Origin: Flavobacterium hibisci
GTDB taxonomy: Bacteria > Bacteroidota > Bacteroidia > Flavobacteriales > Flavobacteriaceae
Length of the DNA stretch: 55,734 nt
Assembly (NCBI RefSeq): GCF_020026925.1
Contig: NZ_JAIQDW010000025.1
Coordinates: forward strand, 1-55,734
Direction: 5' to 3'
The position numbers and the translations under genes were made by a program. The notes beneath the pieces were generated by a model. It saw only the letters and a program-made list of their open reading frames with translations, searched no databases and was not told where the DNA came from. This document shows positions 7,777 to 15,635 of this stretch, in pieces. Numbering within the stretch: the stretch's first letter is position 1; each line of letters opens with the position of its first letter.

Positions 7777-10230
7777 TTAATTTTGTTCATTATTAAAAAA
7801 TTGATCAAGAGCACTTAAATCTAGGATATTTACATTACGGGCTTTACTGCCTTCAAAAGGGCCAACAATTCCGGCTGCTTCCAGCTGATCGATCAAACGA
7901 CCGGCTCTGTTGTAGCCTAATTTTAGTTTTCTTTGTAATAATGAAGCTGAACCTTGTTGTGCATTGACAATAATCTCCGCTGCTTCCCTGAATAAAGTAT
8001 CTCTTTCGGAAATATCCATATCAAGATTGATGCCAGTTTCCTCTCCAATAAACTCAGGAAGTAAATAAGCTGTGGCGTACGCTTTTTGTGAGCCAATAAA
8101 ATCGGTTATTTTTTCGACCTCAGGAGTATCAATGAAAGCACACTGAACACGGATCACGTCATTTCCATTGGAGTATAATAAATCGCCGCGTCCAATTAAC
8201 TGATCAGCTCCTTGTGTGTCGAGAATGGTTCTTGAGTCAATTTTTGAAGTTACTCTGAAAGCAATTCTGGCAGGGAAATTCGCTTTAATCAGACCAGTAA
8301 TAACGTTTACAGAGGGTCTCTGCGTCGCAATAATCAAGTGAATACCAATCGCACGTGCTAACTGGGCCAGACGCGCAATAGGAATTTCGACTTCTTTACC
8401 TGCAGTCATAATCAAATCGGCGAACTCATCTACTACCAAAACAATATAAGGCAGGAATCGGTGACCAGCTTCCGGATTTAATTTTCTCGACTTGAATTTT
8501 TCATTGTATTCTTTTATGTTACGAACCATGGCATCTTTTAATAAAGAATAACGGTTGTCCATTTCGGTACAAAGCGAATTTAAAGTGTTGACCACTTTTG
8601 CATTGTCTGTAATAATGGCATCTTCTGTATCCGGAAGTTTGGCTAAATAATGTCTTTCAATTTTATTGAAAAGTGTAAGCTCCACTTTTTTCGGATCGAC
8701 CAGAACGAATTTTACTTCAGCAGGATGTTTTTTGTATAAAAGCGAAGTTAAAACGGCGTTTAATCCAACTGATTTTCCTTGTCCTGTAGCACCAGCCATC
8801 AAAAGGTGTGGCATTTTAGCCAAATCGACAACAAAAGTTTCATTTGAAATTGTTTTACCCAGCGCAATTGGAAGTTCCATTTCTGCTTCCTGAAATTTAG
8901 CTGATCCGATAACGCTTTTCATGGAGACCATAGTTGGGGTTTTATTTGGAACCTCAATACCAATAGTTCCTTTTCCTGGAATTGGTGCAATAATACGAAT
9001 TCCTAATGCTGATAAAGATAAAGCGATATCATCTTCCAGACTCTTAATTTTAGAAATTCTGATTCCGGCTTCCGGTACAATTTCGTATAAAGTTACAGAT
9101 GGCCCAACGGTTGCCTTTATCTGTGCAATTTCAATTTTGTAGTTACGAAGTGTATCTACAATTCTATTTTTGTTTTCTTCTAATTCTTCCTGATTAATGG
9201 TAATTCCCCCAGTTGAATATTCTTTCAGTAAATCGATGGTTGGGAATTTATAATTGGATAAATCCAGAGTAGGGTCAAATAATCCGAAATCAGCAACCAA
9301 ACGAGACGCCAGGTTTTCTTCGATAATATCCTCTTCTTCAGCTTTTTCAATAACAAACTCTTCGTTATGATGAGCTGGTGTTTCTGTTACTGGATTTATA
9401 TTCATTTCAACCGGCTTTAAAACTGGATTCAAGTCGATTTCTGATGCGTGGGACATAGTTGGTTTTAAAGCTTCTTTGTTGATTTCGAATTGAGAGTCAA
9501 CGGTTTTAAGGTGGATATTGTCCAATTCAGGATCTTCTTCTTCCTCAATAGCAAATTCTTCCAGGTTATAAGCGCTTTCAGGTTCTTGAACGGTTTTTAC
9601 AGCTTTTAATTCTGATTCTAATTCATTTTTAGTAGAATCAAAATAAGACTGAATTTTTTCAGGGGATACTTTGATTTTGAAAATCAAATAAACAATTAAT
9701 CCGAAAAGTAGCGTGAGTAAAGTACCTGTTTTTCCTATATAGTCCTGAAGGAATAAATTAAGTTCAAAACCAATTGTTCCTCCTAATTCAGGAGCTGATG
9801 TGGCAAAAAAACCAAAAAGTATTGAAACAATTATAATAGCAAATAAATCCCAAAACCAGGTGTTTTTAAGTTTATTGATTGAAAGTTCTAATGCCAGAAA
9901 CATTCCGGTAAGGAAAAATAAACGTACAAAAACAAATGAAGCTATTCCGAAACCTTTATATACAATTAAATCGGCAAGATAAGCTCCGAATTTCCCAAGC
10001 CAGTTTTGCACCACTTCAGTACGGTCATCCAAATGGTTAACAGCACTTTGATCTGTCTGCCATTGCCCGTTAATGTAAAAAGAAACAAATGCAACTAGTA
10101 ATGCAATAGAAAATAATACCAAAAGACATCCAAAAACAATTTTTTGTTGTTTGGATAACTTCCAGGACCTTTTAGTTTCGTTTTTTGATTCGCTTTTTTT
10201 ATCTAAAGTTTCTTTTTTTGTTTTTGCCAT
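7777..10230 (-). CDS. ftsK: DNA translocase FtsK
   Basis: The protein has 817 residues. Four membrane segments lie within about 30-190, followed by an acidic linker of about 150 residues and the motor domain. Walker A is GATGQGKS near 480, Walker B is VLVVDEFADL near 600, and IATQRPSVNVITG is also present. The C-terminal gamma winged-helix (about 750-810, QRKLKLGYNRAGRLIDQLE) reads polar DNA motifs. FtsK pumps chromosome ends through the septum and activates dimer resolution. It heads the envelope part of the operon, 20 bases after dgkA. Compared with E. coli FtsK the linker is short, which is usual in Bacteroidota. Confidence 0.95.
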   Translation of the reverse strand: MAKTKKETLDKKSESKNETKRSWKLSKQQKIVFGCLLVLFSIALLVAFVSFYINGQWQTDQSAVNHLDDRTEVVQNWLGKFGAYLADLIVYKGFGIASFVFVRLFFLTGMFLALELSINKLKNTWFWDLFAIIIVSILFGFFATSAPELGGTIGFELNLFLQDYIGKTGTLLTLLFGLIVYLIFKIKVSPEKIQSYFDSTKNELESELKAVKTVQEPESAYNLEEFAIEEEEDPELDNIHLKTVDSQFEINKEALKPTMSHASEIDLNPVLKPVEMNINPVTETPAHHNEEFVIEKAEEEDIIEENLASRLVADFGLFDPTLDLSNYKFPTIDLLKEYSTGGITINQEELEENKNRIVDTLRNYKIEIAQIKATVGPSVTLYEIVPEAGIRISKIKSLEDDIALSLSALGIRIIAPIPGKGTIGIEVPNKTPTMVSMKSVIGSAKFQEAEMELPIALGKTISNETFVVDLAKMPHLLMAGATGQGKSVGLNAVLTSLLYKKHPAEVKFVLVDPKKVELTLFNKIERHYLAKLPDTEDAIITDNAKVVNTLNSLCTEMDNRYSLLKDAMVRNIKEYNEKFKSRKLNPEAGHRFLPYIVLVVDEFADLIMTAGKEVEIPIARLAQLARAIGIHLIIATQRPSVNVITGLIKANFPARIAFRVTSKIDSRTILDTQGADQLIGRGDLLYSNGNDVIRVQCAFIDTPEVEKITDFIGSQKAYATAYLLPEFIGEETGINLDMDISERDTLFREAAEIIVNAQQGSASLLQRKLKLGYNRAGRLIDQLEAAGIVGPFEGSKARNVNILDLSALDQFFNNEQN

Positions 10231-10250
10231 TCGTGCGTATCCTGTTTTGC

Positions 10251-10625
10251 CTATATAAATTTTGGTATATAAATAATCAAGCCTATTGCTATTGCTGTCA
10301 TTGCGGCAAAAAATACTGCTCCGGCAGCAATATCTTTAATAAATCCGATTTTTTCATGATAACTTGGGTGAATAAAATCGGCAACTTTTTCAATAGCTGT
10401 GTTCAGTCCTTCTACGCTAAGTACCAGACCAATTGCAAAGATTTGAAAAAGCCATTCCTCGTGGGAAATGTCAAAATAAAAACCGCCAATAGTCATTAGT
10501 ATCCCAAGTGAAAACTGTACCATGACACTATGCTCGGTAGTGATCAGTTTTAAAGCGCCCTTAAAAGCGTATGTTACGCTTTTAAGTCGGCCTTTAACAA
10601 AAGTATTGTCTTTTTGAAATTCCAT
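10251..10625 (-). CDS. dgkA: Diacylglycerol kinase family protein (undecaprenol or diacylglycerol kinase)
   Basis: The protein has 124 residues, the standard length for this small integral-membrane kinase. Three membrane helices follow an amphipathic N-terminus. The active-site helix carries VLSVEGLNTAIEKVAD, the E...N pattern typical of DgkA. DIAAGAVFFAAMTAIAIG forms the last helix. In Gram-positives this family phosphorylates undecaprenol; in E. coli it phosphorylates diacylglycerol. Sequence alone does not decide between them. It lies nine bases after tpx and 20 before ftsK. Confidence 0.88.
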   Translation of the reverse strand: MEFQKDNTFVKGRLKSVTYAFKGALKLITTEHSVMVQFSLGILMTIGGFYFDISHEEWLFQIFAIGLVLSVEGLNTAIEKVADFIHPSYHEKIGFIKDIAAGAVFFAAMTAIAIGLIIYIPKFI

Positions 10626-10634
10626 TTAATGGGA

Positions 10635-11132
10635 TTATAATGCTGCTAATGCAGCTTCGTAATTTGGTTCGTTTGCGATTTCAGCAACTTGTTCTGTATG
10701 AACGACCTTTCCGTTCTCGTCAACTACAATGATAGCTCTTGAAAGCAGACCTTTTAAAGGTCCGTCAATGATGTCTAAGCCATTTGTTTTTCCAAAAGAA
10801 CCATCCTGAAAATCAGATAAGTTTATTACATTTTCTAAACCTTCAGCGCCACAAAAACGTTTTTGAGCGAAAGGCAAATCCCTGGAAATACATAAAACAG
10901 TTGTGTTATCTAAATTACCGGCACTTTCGTTGAATTTCCTAACAGAAGTAGCACAAGTTCCTGTATCAACACTTGGGAAGATATTTAAAACTAATTTTTT
11001 ACCAGCAAAGTTGCTTAATGAAGCTACTGATAAATCATTTTGTACTAATTTGAAATCGGCTAATTGTGAACCAACTGCCGGCAATTCGCCTGATGTATGA
11101 ACCGGATTTCCTCCTAAAGTTATTGAAGCCAT
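10635..11132 (-). CDS. tpx: Thiol peroxidase Tpx
   Basis: The protein has 165 residues, full Tpx length. The peroxidatic cysteine is C60 in SVDTGTCATSVRKFNE, and the resolving cysteine is C94 in KRFCGAEG, the atypical two-Cys arrangement of Tpx. It reduces hydroperoxides with thioredoxin in the cytoplasm or periplasm; no signal peptide is visible. It is the first gene of the leftward operon and has its own promoter at 11159-11189. Peroxiredoxin and thioredoxin genes lie just upstream in the next unit. Confidence 0.95.
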   Translation of the reverse strand: MASITLGGNPVHTSGELPAVGSQLADFKLVQNDLSVASLSNFAGKKLVLNIFPSVDTGTCATSVRKFNESAGNLDNTTVLCISRDLPFAQKRFCGAEGLENVINLSDFQDGSFGKTNGLDIIDGPLKGLLSRAIIVVDENGKVVHTEQVAEIANEPNYEAALAAL

Positions 11133-11158
11133 GTTTTTGTTTTAAATTAAATGAGGTT

Positions 11159-11189
11159 CAAAAGTAAGGATTAAAATTTGAATCTAAAA
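11159..11189 (-). promoter_or_regulatory. Promoter of the tpx operon
   Basis: On the minus strand TTTTAG (11184-11189) and TACTTTTG (11159-11166) are 17 bases apart, a good Bacteroidota promoter. It would drive tpx, dgkA, ftsK, lolA, the Lpt permease, ribB and the thioesterase. Confidence 0.7.
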
Positions 11190-11390
11190 GTATTTATTAT
11201 ACGTTTAAGGATAGATTAAGAACGGTTTTTGGATAGGTGTGAATTCACCAGTCAGTCTTTTTATATTTGCTAAAATTATTCAATAATAACTTTTGTTTTT
11301 AGATAATATTGTGTGATTTGAAAGTAGGAATAAAAGCTGGAATTTTGGATTGTTATGGTGGCTCGCCCAAAGTATATTTAAGTCATAAAA

Positions 11391-11418
11391 AAAAGCGTCT
11401 CCAAATTGAAACGCTTTT
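11391..11418 (-). terminator. Terminator of the peroxiredoxin-thioredoxin unit
   Basis: On the minus strand AAAAGCGTTTC pairs with GAGACGCTTTT, followed directly by a T-run. It closes the unit 40 bases after the small DUF6952-like gene. The remaining gap, 11133-11457, otherwise holds only the tpx promoter and no gene I can support. Confidence 0.8.
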
Positions 11419-11457
11419 CTTGTTGTGATTTTTGTTTTCTTTGAAAATTAGGCTCGA

Positions 11458-11715
11458 TTATTTATCGATCGATCCTAAAACACGTTTCATAAACGTATTT
11501 AAAGCTTCTTTTTTATCAGTTCCCTGGGCAACTAATTTTTGAACTTCAAGAGCACCATACATATTTGAAATCAATTCGCCGATTACATCTAATTCTTCGT
11601 CTTTTAGAGAAGGAATTTCGGTCATCGCTTCCAGGACCTCAATCGTTTCAATGATATAATCCTGATCGTTTTCTTCGATGAATTGTGTTAAATGCTTTAT
11701 TACTGGTAATTTCAT
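11458..11715 (-). CDS. Small conserved protein, DUF6952-like
   Basis: The protein has 85 residues, is acidic and predicted all-helical, and has no signal peptide or cysteine. I recall this type (MKLPVIKHLTQFI... then EVLEAMTEIPSLKDEEL) as DUF6952, a flavobacterial family found next to thioredoxin; that name is from memory and unverified. It is the last gene after peroxiredoxin and thioredoxin, separated from thioredoxin by 83 bases that contain repeated AGATTTTTAGA arms. Its setting suggests a role in thiol redox balance. No catalytic motif is visible. Confidence 0.7.
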   Translation of the reverse strand: MKLPVIKHLTQFIEENDQDYIIETIEVLEAMTEIPSLKDEELDVIGELISNMYGALEVQKLVAQGTDKKEALNTFMKRVLGSIDK

Positions 11716-11798
11716 TTTCTAGATTTTTAGATTGCTGGATGATTAGATTTTTAGATAAGATTCGAAAAATCTAACAGTCTAAAAATCTAAAGATCGAT
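11716..11798. repeat. Intergenic AGATTTTTAGA inverted repeats
   Basis: The motif AGATTTTTAGA occurs twice and its complement TCTAAAAATCT once within this 83-base gap, allowing a stem between thioredoxin and the downstream gene. Such an intercistronic hairpin may set relative mRNA levels. That role is inferred. Confidence 0.6.
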
Positions 11799-12107
11799 TT
11801 AAGCAATTGCGTTTACAAGATCGATTAAAACTTCTTGTTTATTGGTCTGGGTTTCGCCAACTAATTGTCCGTTTACGAAAGTAGCGAAAGTAGGCAGGTT
11901 GCTTACGTTAGCTAATTTTCTTGATTCAGGAGCATTTTCTGCATCAACCAAAACAAAAGTGATAGCTTCATTTTCTGTGGCTAATTTTTTGAATTTTGGT
12001 TTCATAATACGGCAATTCCCACACCATGAAGCTGAATATTGTACTACTACTTTTTCGTTTTTAGCAACTAAATCTGCTAACGTATCTTCGTTTAAGTCGA
12101 TTAACAT
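11799..12107 (-). CDS. Thioredoxin family protein
   Basis: The protein has 102 residues, one thioredoxin domain. The active site is WCGNC (W28, C29, C32), which differs from the classic WCGPC by Asn instead of Pro. A cis-proline follows in SNLPTFATF. There is no signal peptide, so it is cytoplasmic. The Asn should shift the redox potential relative to TrxA. It lies between peroxiredoxin upstream and the DUF6952-like gene downstream, so it is probably the dedicated electron donor of that peroxiredoxin. This pairing is inferred from context. Confidence 0.9.
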   Translation of the reverse strand: MLIDLNEDTLADLVAKNEKVVVQYSASWCGNCRIMKPKFKKLATENEAITFVLVDAENAPESRKLANVSNLPTFATFVNGQLVGETQTNKQEVLIDLVNAIA

Positions 12108-12119
12108 AAGTTTGAAATT

Positions 12120-12262
12120 TCAATATCAATGTCAATGTCAAAAATCAATTTTTAAGGGTACTGATATTTGAATTTAAATTGAAATTATTGTTTGTTTTTG
12201 AAGAAAATTTTAAAATTCAATGGCAAAGTCAAGATTGAATATTGAAATTGCCATTGATATTG
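12120..12262. repeat. Intercistronic inverted repeat between peroxiredoxin and thioredoxin genes
   Basis: CAATATCAATGTCAA near the left and TTGCCATTGATATTG near the right are near-complementary, so the 165-base spacer can fold into a long stem. The spacer is also rich in short TTGAAATT/AATTTCAA pairs. No gene is visible. Confidence 0.55.
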
Positions 12263-12272
12263 TTATTGCAAA

Positions 12273-12911
12273 TTAGTTTGCGCTTAAGTATTCAGCAGTA
12301 CTGTTTCTGTCAGCAGTCATAGCCTCTTTACCAGCTTCCCAGTTTGCAGGACAAACTTCACCTTTAGTCTGGATGTGCGTGTAAGCATCAACCATTCTTA
12401 AGTATTCGTTTACATTACGTCCTAGTGGCATGTCGTTTACACTTTCGTGGAAGATTTTTCCAGTTTCGTCAATTAGGTAAGTAGCTCTGTAAGTTACGTT
12501 TGAACCTTCGATGATAACGGAATCAGTATCTTCGCTGTAGCTTGTAGATTCGATATCTAAAATACCTAAAATGTTAGCTAAGTTACGGTTTGTATCTGCT
12601 AAGATAGGGTAAGTTACACCTTCGATTCCACCATTGTTTTTTGGAGTGTTCAACCAGGCGAAGTGTACTTCGTTAGTATCGCAAGAAGCTCCGATTACGA
12701 TAGTATTTCTTTTCTCGAATTCTGGTAAAGCAGCTTGAAAGGCGTGTAATTCAGTTGGACATACAAAAGTGAAATCTTTTGGATACCAGAACAATAGTAC
12801 TTTTTTGTTATTGTTTACTGCTTCTTCAAAAATGTTGATTTTTAAGTTATCACCCATTTCTGAGATAGCATCTACTGCAATACTTGGGAATTTTTTTCCT
12901 ACTAAAGACAT
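12273..12911 (-). CDS. Typical two-Cys peroxiredoxin (AhpC/Prx1 type)
   Basis: The protein has 212 residues. The peroxidatic cysteine is C51 in FTFVCPTELHAF, and the resolving cysteine is C187 in GEVCPANW, giving the C-terminal layout of Prx1/AhpC enzymes. They reduce hydrogen peroxide and alkyl hydroperoxides, then are recycled by thioredoxin or AhpF. No ahpF is nearby, and a thioredoxin follows 165 bases downstream. It is the first gene of the redox unit. A TATTTTTG promoter element lies 36 bases upstream. Confidence 0.95.
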   Translation of the reverse strand: MSLVGKKFPSIAVDAISEMGDNLKINIFEEAVNNNKKVLLFWYPKDFTFVCPTELHAFQAALPEFEKRNTIVIGASCDTNEVHFAWLNTPKNNGGIEGVTYPILADTNRNLANILGILDIESTSYSEDTDSVIIEGSNVTYRATYLIDETGKIFHESVNDMPLGRNVNEYLRMVDAYTHIQTKGEVCPANWEAGKEAMTADRNSTAEYLSAN

Positions 12912-12947
12912 AATATTCGTTTTAAAATTAAAGATTTATTTCTGATG

Positions 12948-12955
12948 CAAAAATA
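12948..12955 (-). promoter_or_regulatory. -7 element of the peroxiredoxin promoter
   Basis: On the minus strand the sequence reads TATTTTTG, matching TAnnTTTG. A possible -33 TTG lies about 21 bases further upstream, so the spacing is imperfect. Confidence 0.5.
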
Positions 12956-13037
12956 GGGCAGAAGTATATGTTCGTACAATAAGATGTGATTATAAAAATT
13001 TATAAGTTAATAAGTTTTGACTATTTTAAATTTTAAC

Positions 13038-14651
13038 TTATTGAATTTCAATATTTACGGGTAAAATGCCATCGCAGGAAATATTTTCTAATAATTGTTT
13101 TCCTGCTGTTTTTTGAAATTCTTCAAAATCCTGATATACCTGAATTAATCCTGAAGCTTTTTTAAGATTTGGAATAAGTGGTAAAACATACGGATTTCCA
13201 AAAACGTAAATGATGCATTTTTTGGTTTGCAATAAGTATGAAAGGAGTTCAAAAACTTCATCATTTACTTCGAAATTATTTGCTGGCTTTGCCTTTGGAA
13301 CAAATAATGAAATCAAAATAGTTTCGAAATTTTCAAGTTCTTTTTTTATTGCAGAAATATTGGAATCTTCCAAATTTTCAAAAGCAAATTCTGGTGATGG
13401 TAATTTTAAATTTAAGGTTTTAAAGAAGTCATTTTCTGTATTCTTGTATAAACTTAATTTGGCGAAATGATTGTTTTTCTGTGCTTCAAAGATTAATTCT
13501 GTAGTCGAATTATCTATGATTTTTGTAATTGCATTTTGAGCAATTTCAAGATTTAATTGGGATGTTTTTTCGAAGTTCAATTCGCCAGAAGCAAAAGTAT
13601 TCCCAGACAAAATTCCCGCTTTTTCTTTGGCATTCATGATTCTGTCATAGCTTTCGAAGATTCTGTCGGGAGAAGCATTTTTATAGATTGCTTCAATTCC
13701 TTCAGGTACATTTTCGGCGAAGCACAAAACGTCGTTTCCTGCATTGAAAGCTTCCCATTCTAACTGACCTTTTGCATCGTATAATTTCGAAACGCTGTGC
13801 ATGTTTAAAGCATCAGAAATTACCAAACCATCGTAACCCAATTTATTTCTCAATAAATCCTGAATCACGGCTTTTGATAAAGTTGCCGAAGTATCTTTTC
13901 CGTCATTTAAGCTTGGAACAGCCAAATGTCCGATCATAATCGAATCGACATTGTTTTCGATTCCTTTGATGAACGGAACTAATTCGTTTTCTAATAATTC
14001 TTCTAAAGTTTCTTTTAAAACCGGTAATCCTAAATGCGAATCTACATTCGTATTTCCGTGTCCGGGAAAGTGTTTCAGACAGCCTAAAACGCCAGCTTCA
14101 GACATTCCTTTTAAATATTCAACTGCAAAATTGGCTACTTTTTCTTTGTTTTCACCAAAAGAGCGATACCCAATGACTGGGTTGTTCGGATTGTTGTTGA
14201 TGTCTGCCAAAGGTGCTAAATTATAATGAATTCCGGCTGCTTTTAAATCTAAACCAATTTGTTTTCCAACTTCATAAACCAGATTCGATTTGTTTGCAGG
14301 TAAAGCGCCAAGTGTAATGGCGTATGGATATTGCGGTGTTTTTTCGATGCGCATGGCCAAACCCCATTCAGCATCAATACTGATTAAAAGTGGGGTAGAA
14401 GCTGCTTTTTGATAACGAACAATCAGCGCTTTAATTTTTTCGTAACTATCATCGTTAAAAACAATTTTTTGCTTGCTTTCGTAATTCGTTGCAGCGCTCG
14501 CACGACTATGGAAAAAAGTCAGTCCGCCAATATTATAATCCCTGATTAAACGTTCGGTTTCCTGAATATTTTCTTCGGTATCGTTGATAAATACGGCAGG
14601 AAAGAAAAATTGTCCTATTTTTTGTCGTAATGCTTCGGCTGTCATTTTCAT
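13038..14651 (-). CDS. Glycoside hydrolase family 3 protein, probable beta-N-acetylglucosaminidase
   Basis: The protein has 537 residues with no clear signal peptide. Near residues 190-205 it reads KHFPGHGNTNVDSH, the NagZ-type loop whose Asp-His dyad acts as acid/base. Near 275-284, VISDALNMHS carries the aspartate nucleophile. NagZ-like enzymes cleave GlcNAc from 1,6-anhydro-MurNAc peptides. The extra 180-residue C-terminal region looks like the GH3 alpha/beta sandwich. It is four bases after the GNAT gene and in the same cluster as AnmK and an AmpG-like transporter, so muropeptide recycling is the likely job. ATG 14645 is an alternative start. Confidence 0.88.
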   Translation of the reverse strand: MKMTAEALRQKIGQFFFPAVFINDTEENIQETERLIRDYNIGGLTFFHSRASAATNYESKQKIVFNDDSYEKIKALIVRYQKAASTPLLISIDAEWGLAMRIEKTPQYPYAITLGALPANKSNLVYEVGKQIGLDLKAAGIHYNLAPLADINNNPNNPVIGYRSFGENKEKVANFAVEYLKGMSEAGVLGCLKHFPGHGNTNVDSHLGLPVLKETLEELLENELVPFIKGIENNVDSIMIGHLAVPSLNDGKDTSATLSKAVIQDLLRNKLGYDGLVISDALNMHSVSKLYDAKGQLEWEAFNAGNDVLCFAENVPEGIEAIYKNASPDRIFESYDRIMNAKEKAGILSGNTFASGELNFEKTSQLNLEIAQNAITKIIDNSTTELIFEAQKNNHFAKLSLYKNTENDFFKTLNLKLPSPEFAFENLEDSNISAIKKELENFETILISLFVPKAKPANNFEVNDEVFELLSYLLQTKKCIIYVFGNPYVLPLIPNLKKASGLIQVYQDFEEFQKTAGKQLLENISCDGILPVNIEIQ

Positions 14652-14654
14652 TAA

Positions 14655-15104
14655 TTATAAAGTCTTTTTCATGCAGACACTATTATCCATTTTTTCGTAA
14701 GGCGGATAATTGGGTATGATGCTATAATTTAATTTTTGATATAAGTTGATCGCTTCAGGCTGGTTTTTACCGGTTTCGAGAATCGTATAGGTATAGCCTA
14801 CTTCTTTTGCCCAGATTTCGAGTGCTGCCAAAACAGCCGATGCAATTCCCTTTTTTCGGTAATCAGGATGCACATACATTCTTTTGATTTCGGTTGTGCC
14901 GGGTTCTTTTTCGCGGAAAGCGCCACAGCCAACCGGAATTCCGTTTTCATAATAAACGATGCTATGTTTTATTGTATCCGTTTTATTATACTGATTGTAA
15001 AACGCATGATCCTCACCATCCCTAATCGCTAAATCCTGATCTAATAAAACAACCAGATTTATAAAATCGATATCGTCTGAGTTGGTGCGTTTTATTGTAG
15101 TCAT
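14655..15104 (-). CDS. GNAT-family N-acetyltransferase
   Basis: I choose ATG 15104 (MTTIKRTNSDD), because the ten residues upstream look unlike the family. This gives 149 residues. The acetyl-CoA-binding motif A is MYVHPDYRKKGIASAVLAALE (R/QxxGxG/A type), followed by YTILETGKNQPEAINLYQKLNY. The acceptor is unknown. It is coupled to the GH3 gene downstream and lies in the cell-wall recycling cluster, so an amino sugar or amino-acid acceptor is possible, but this is only context. Confidence 0.85.
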   Translation of the reverse strand: MTTIKRTNSDDIDFINLVVLLDQDLAIRDGEDHAFYNQYNKTDTIKHSIVYYENGIPVGCGAFREKEPGTTEIKRMYVHPDYRKKGIASAVLAALEIWAKEVGYTYTILETGKNQPEAINLYQKLNYSIIPNYPPYEKMDNSVCMKKTL

Positions 15105-15128
15105 GATATATCTTTGAGTTAGTTTTTC

Positions 15129-15261
15129 TAACACATAGAGACACAGTTTTTGGAGCGCTCAAGGCGTTTCACTTTTTATAAACAATCATAGCTATGTGTT
15201 GAGAAATAAGTTTCTCTTTATTTTACTTTTTTAAATATAGAATCTATGTTTCTATGTGTTA
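15129..15261. repeat. Imperfect inverted repeat of the AACACATAGA type
   Basis: TAACACATAGAGACACAG (15129-15146) faces CTATGTTTCTATGTGTTA (15244-15261), with an extra CTATGTGTT near 15192. This A/T-rich dispersed motif fills the gap between the GNAT and TPR genes and may act as an mRNA end structure. Confidence 0.6.
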
Positions 15262-15272
15262 AAAAAAATATT

Positions 15273-15614
15273 TTATTTCAATTTTGCCTTTTTTTGCTTA
15301 GCCAATTGTTTTTTAGTTTCAATTGCTTTTTCCAGGCGGTTTTTGAATCTAAAAAGTTTTGGTAATCCTTCTAATCGGTCTTCGATCGTGATTTCTTCAT
15401 AAACGACAATTGCTTTTTCTAAAACGCGAATTTCATTGTCTAGATCCAGTTGGTTTTTGTAAATATTAGCCAGCCTGTCGTAAGGATGGTTTCCTTTAAA
15501 GCTTTCCGCAACATTTTCTTCGTACAATGCAATTGCTTTTTCAAGATCTCCGGTTTTTTCGAACTCAGCGCCTTTCAGGTTGCGTTCGGCCTGCAAATTT
15601 TCATTGATTTCCAT
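15273..15614 (-). CDS. Small TPR-like protein
   Basis: The protein has 113 residues, helical and highly charged. GAEFEKTGDLEKAIALYEEN and the following PYDRLANIYKNQLDLDNEIR fit two tetratricopeptide units. The C-terminus is a lysine-rich tail (KKQLAKQKKAKLK). There is no signal peptide. TPR units usually serve protein contacts; no partner can be named. It lies 21 bases after the AmpG-like transporter gene and is probably in the same transcript. Confidence 0.75.
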   Translation of the reverse strand: MEINENLQAERNLKGAEFEKTGDLEKAIALYEENVAESFKGNHPYDRLANIYKNQLDLDNEIRVLEKAIVVYEEITIEDRLEGLPKLFRFKNRLEKAIETKKQLAKQKKAKLK

Positions 15615-15635
15615 AGGTAAAAGTTTGATTTGGGG

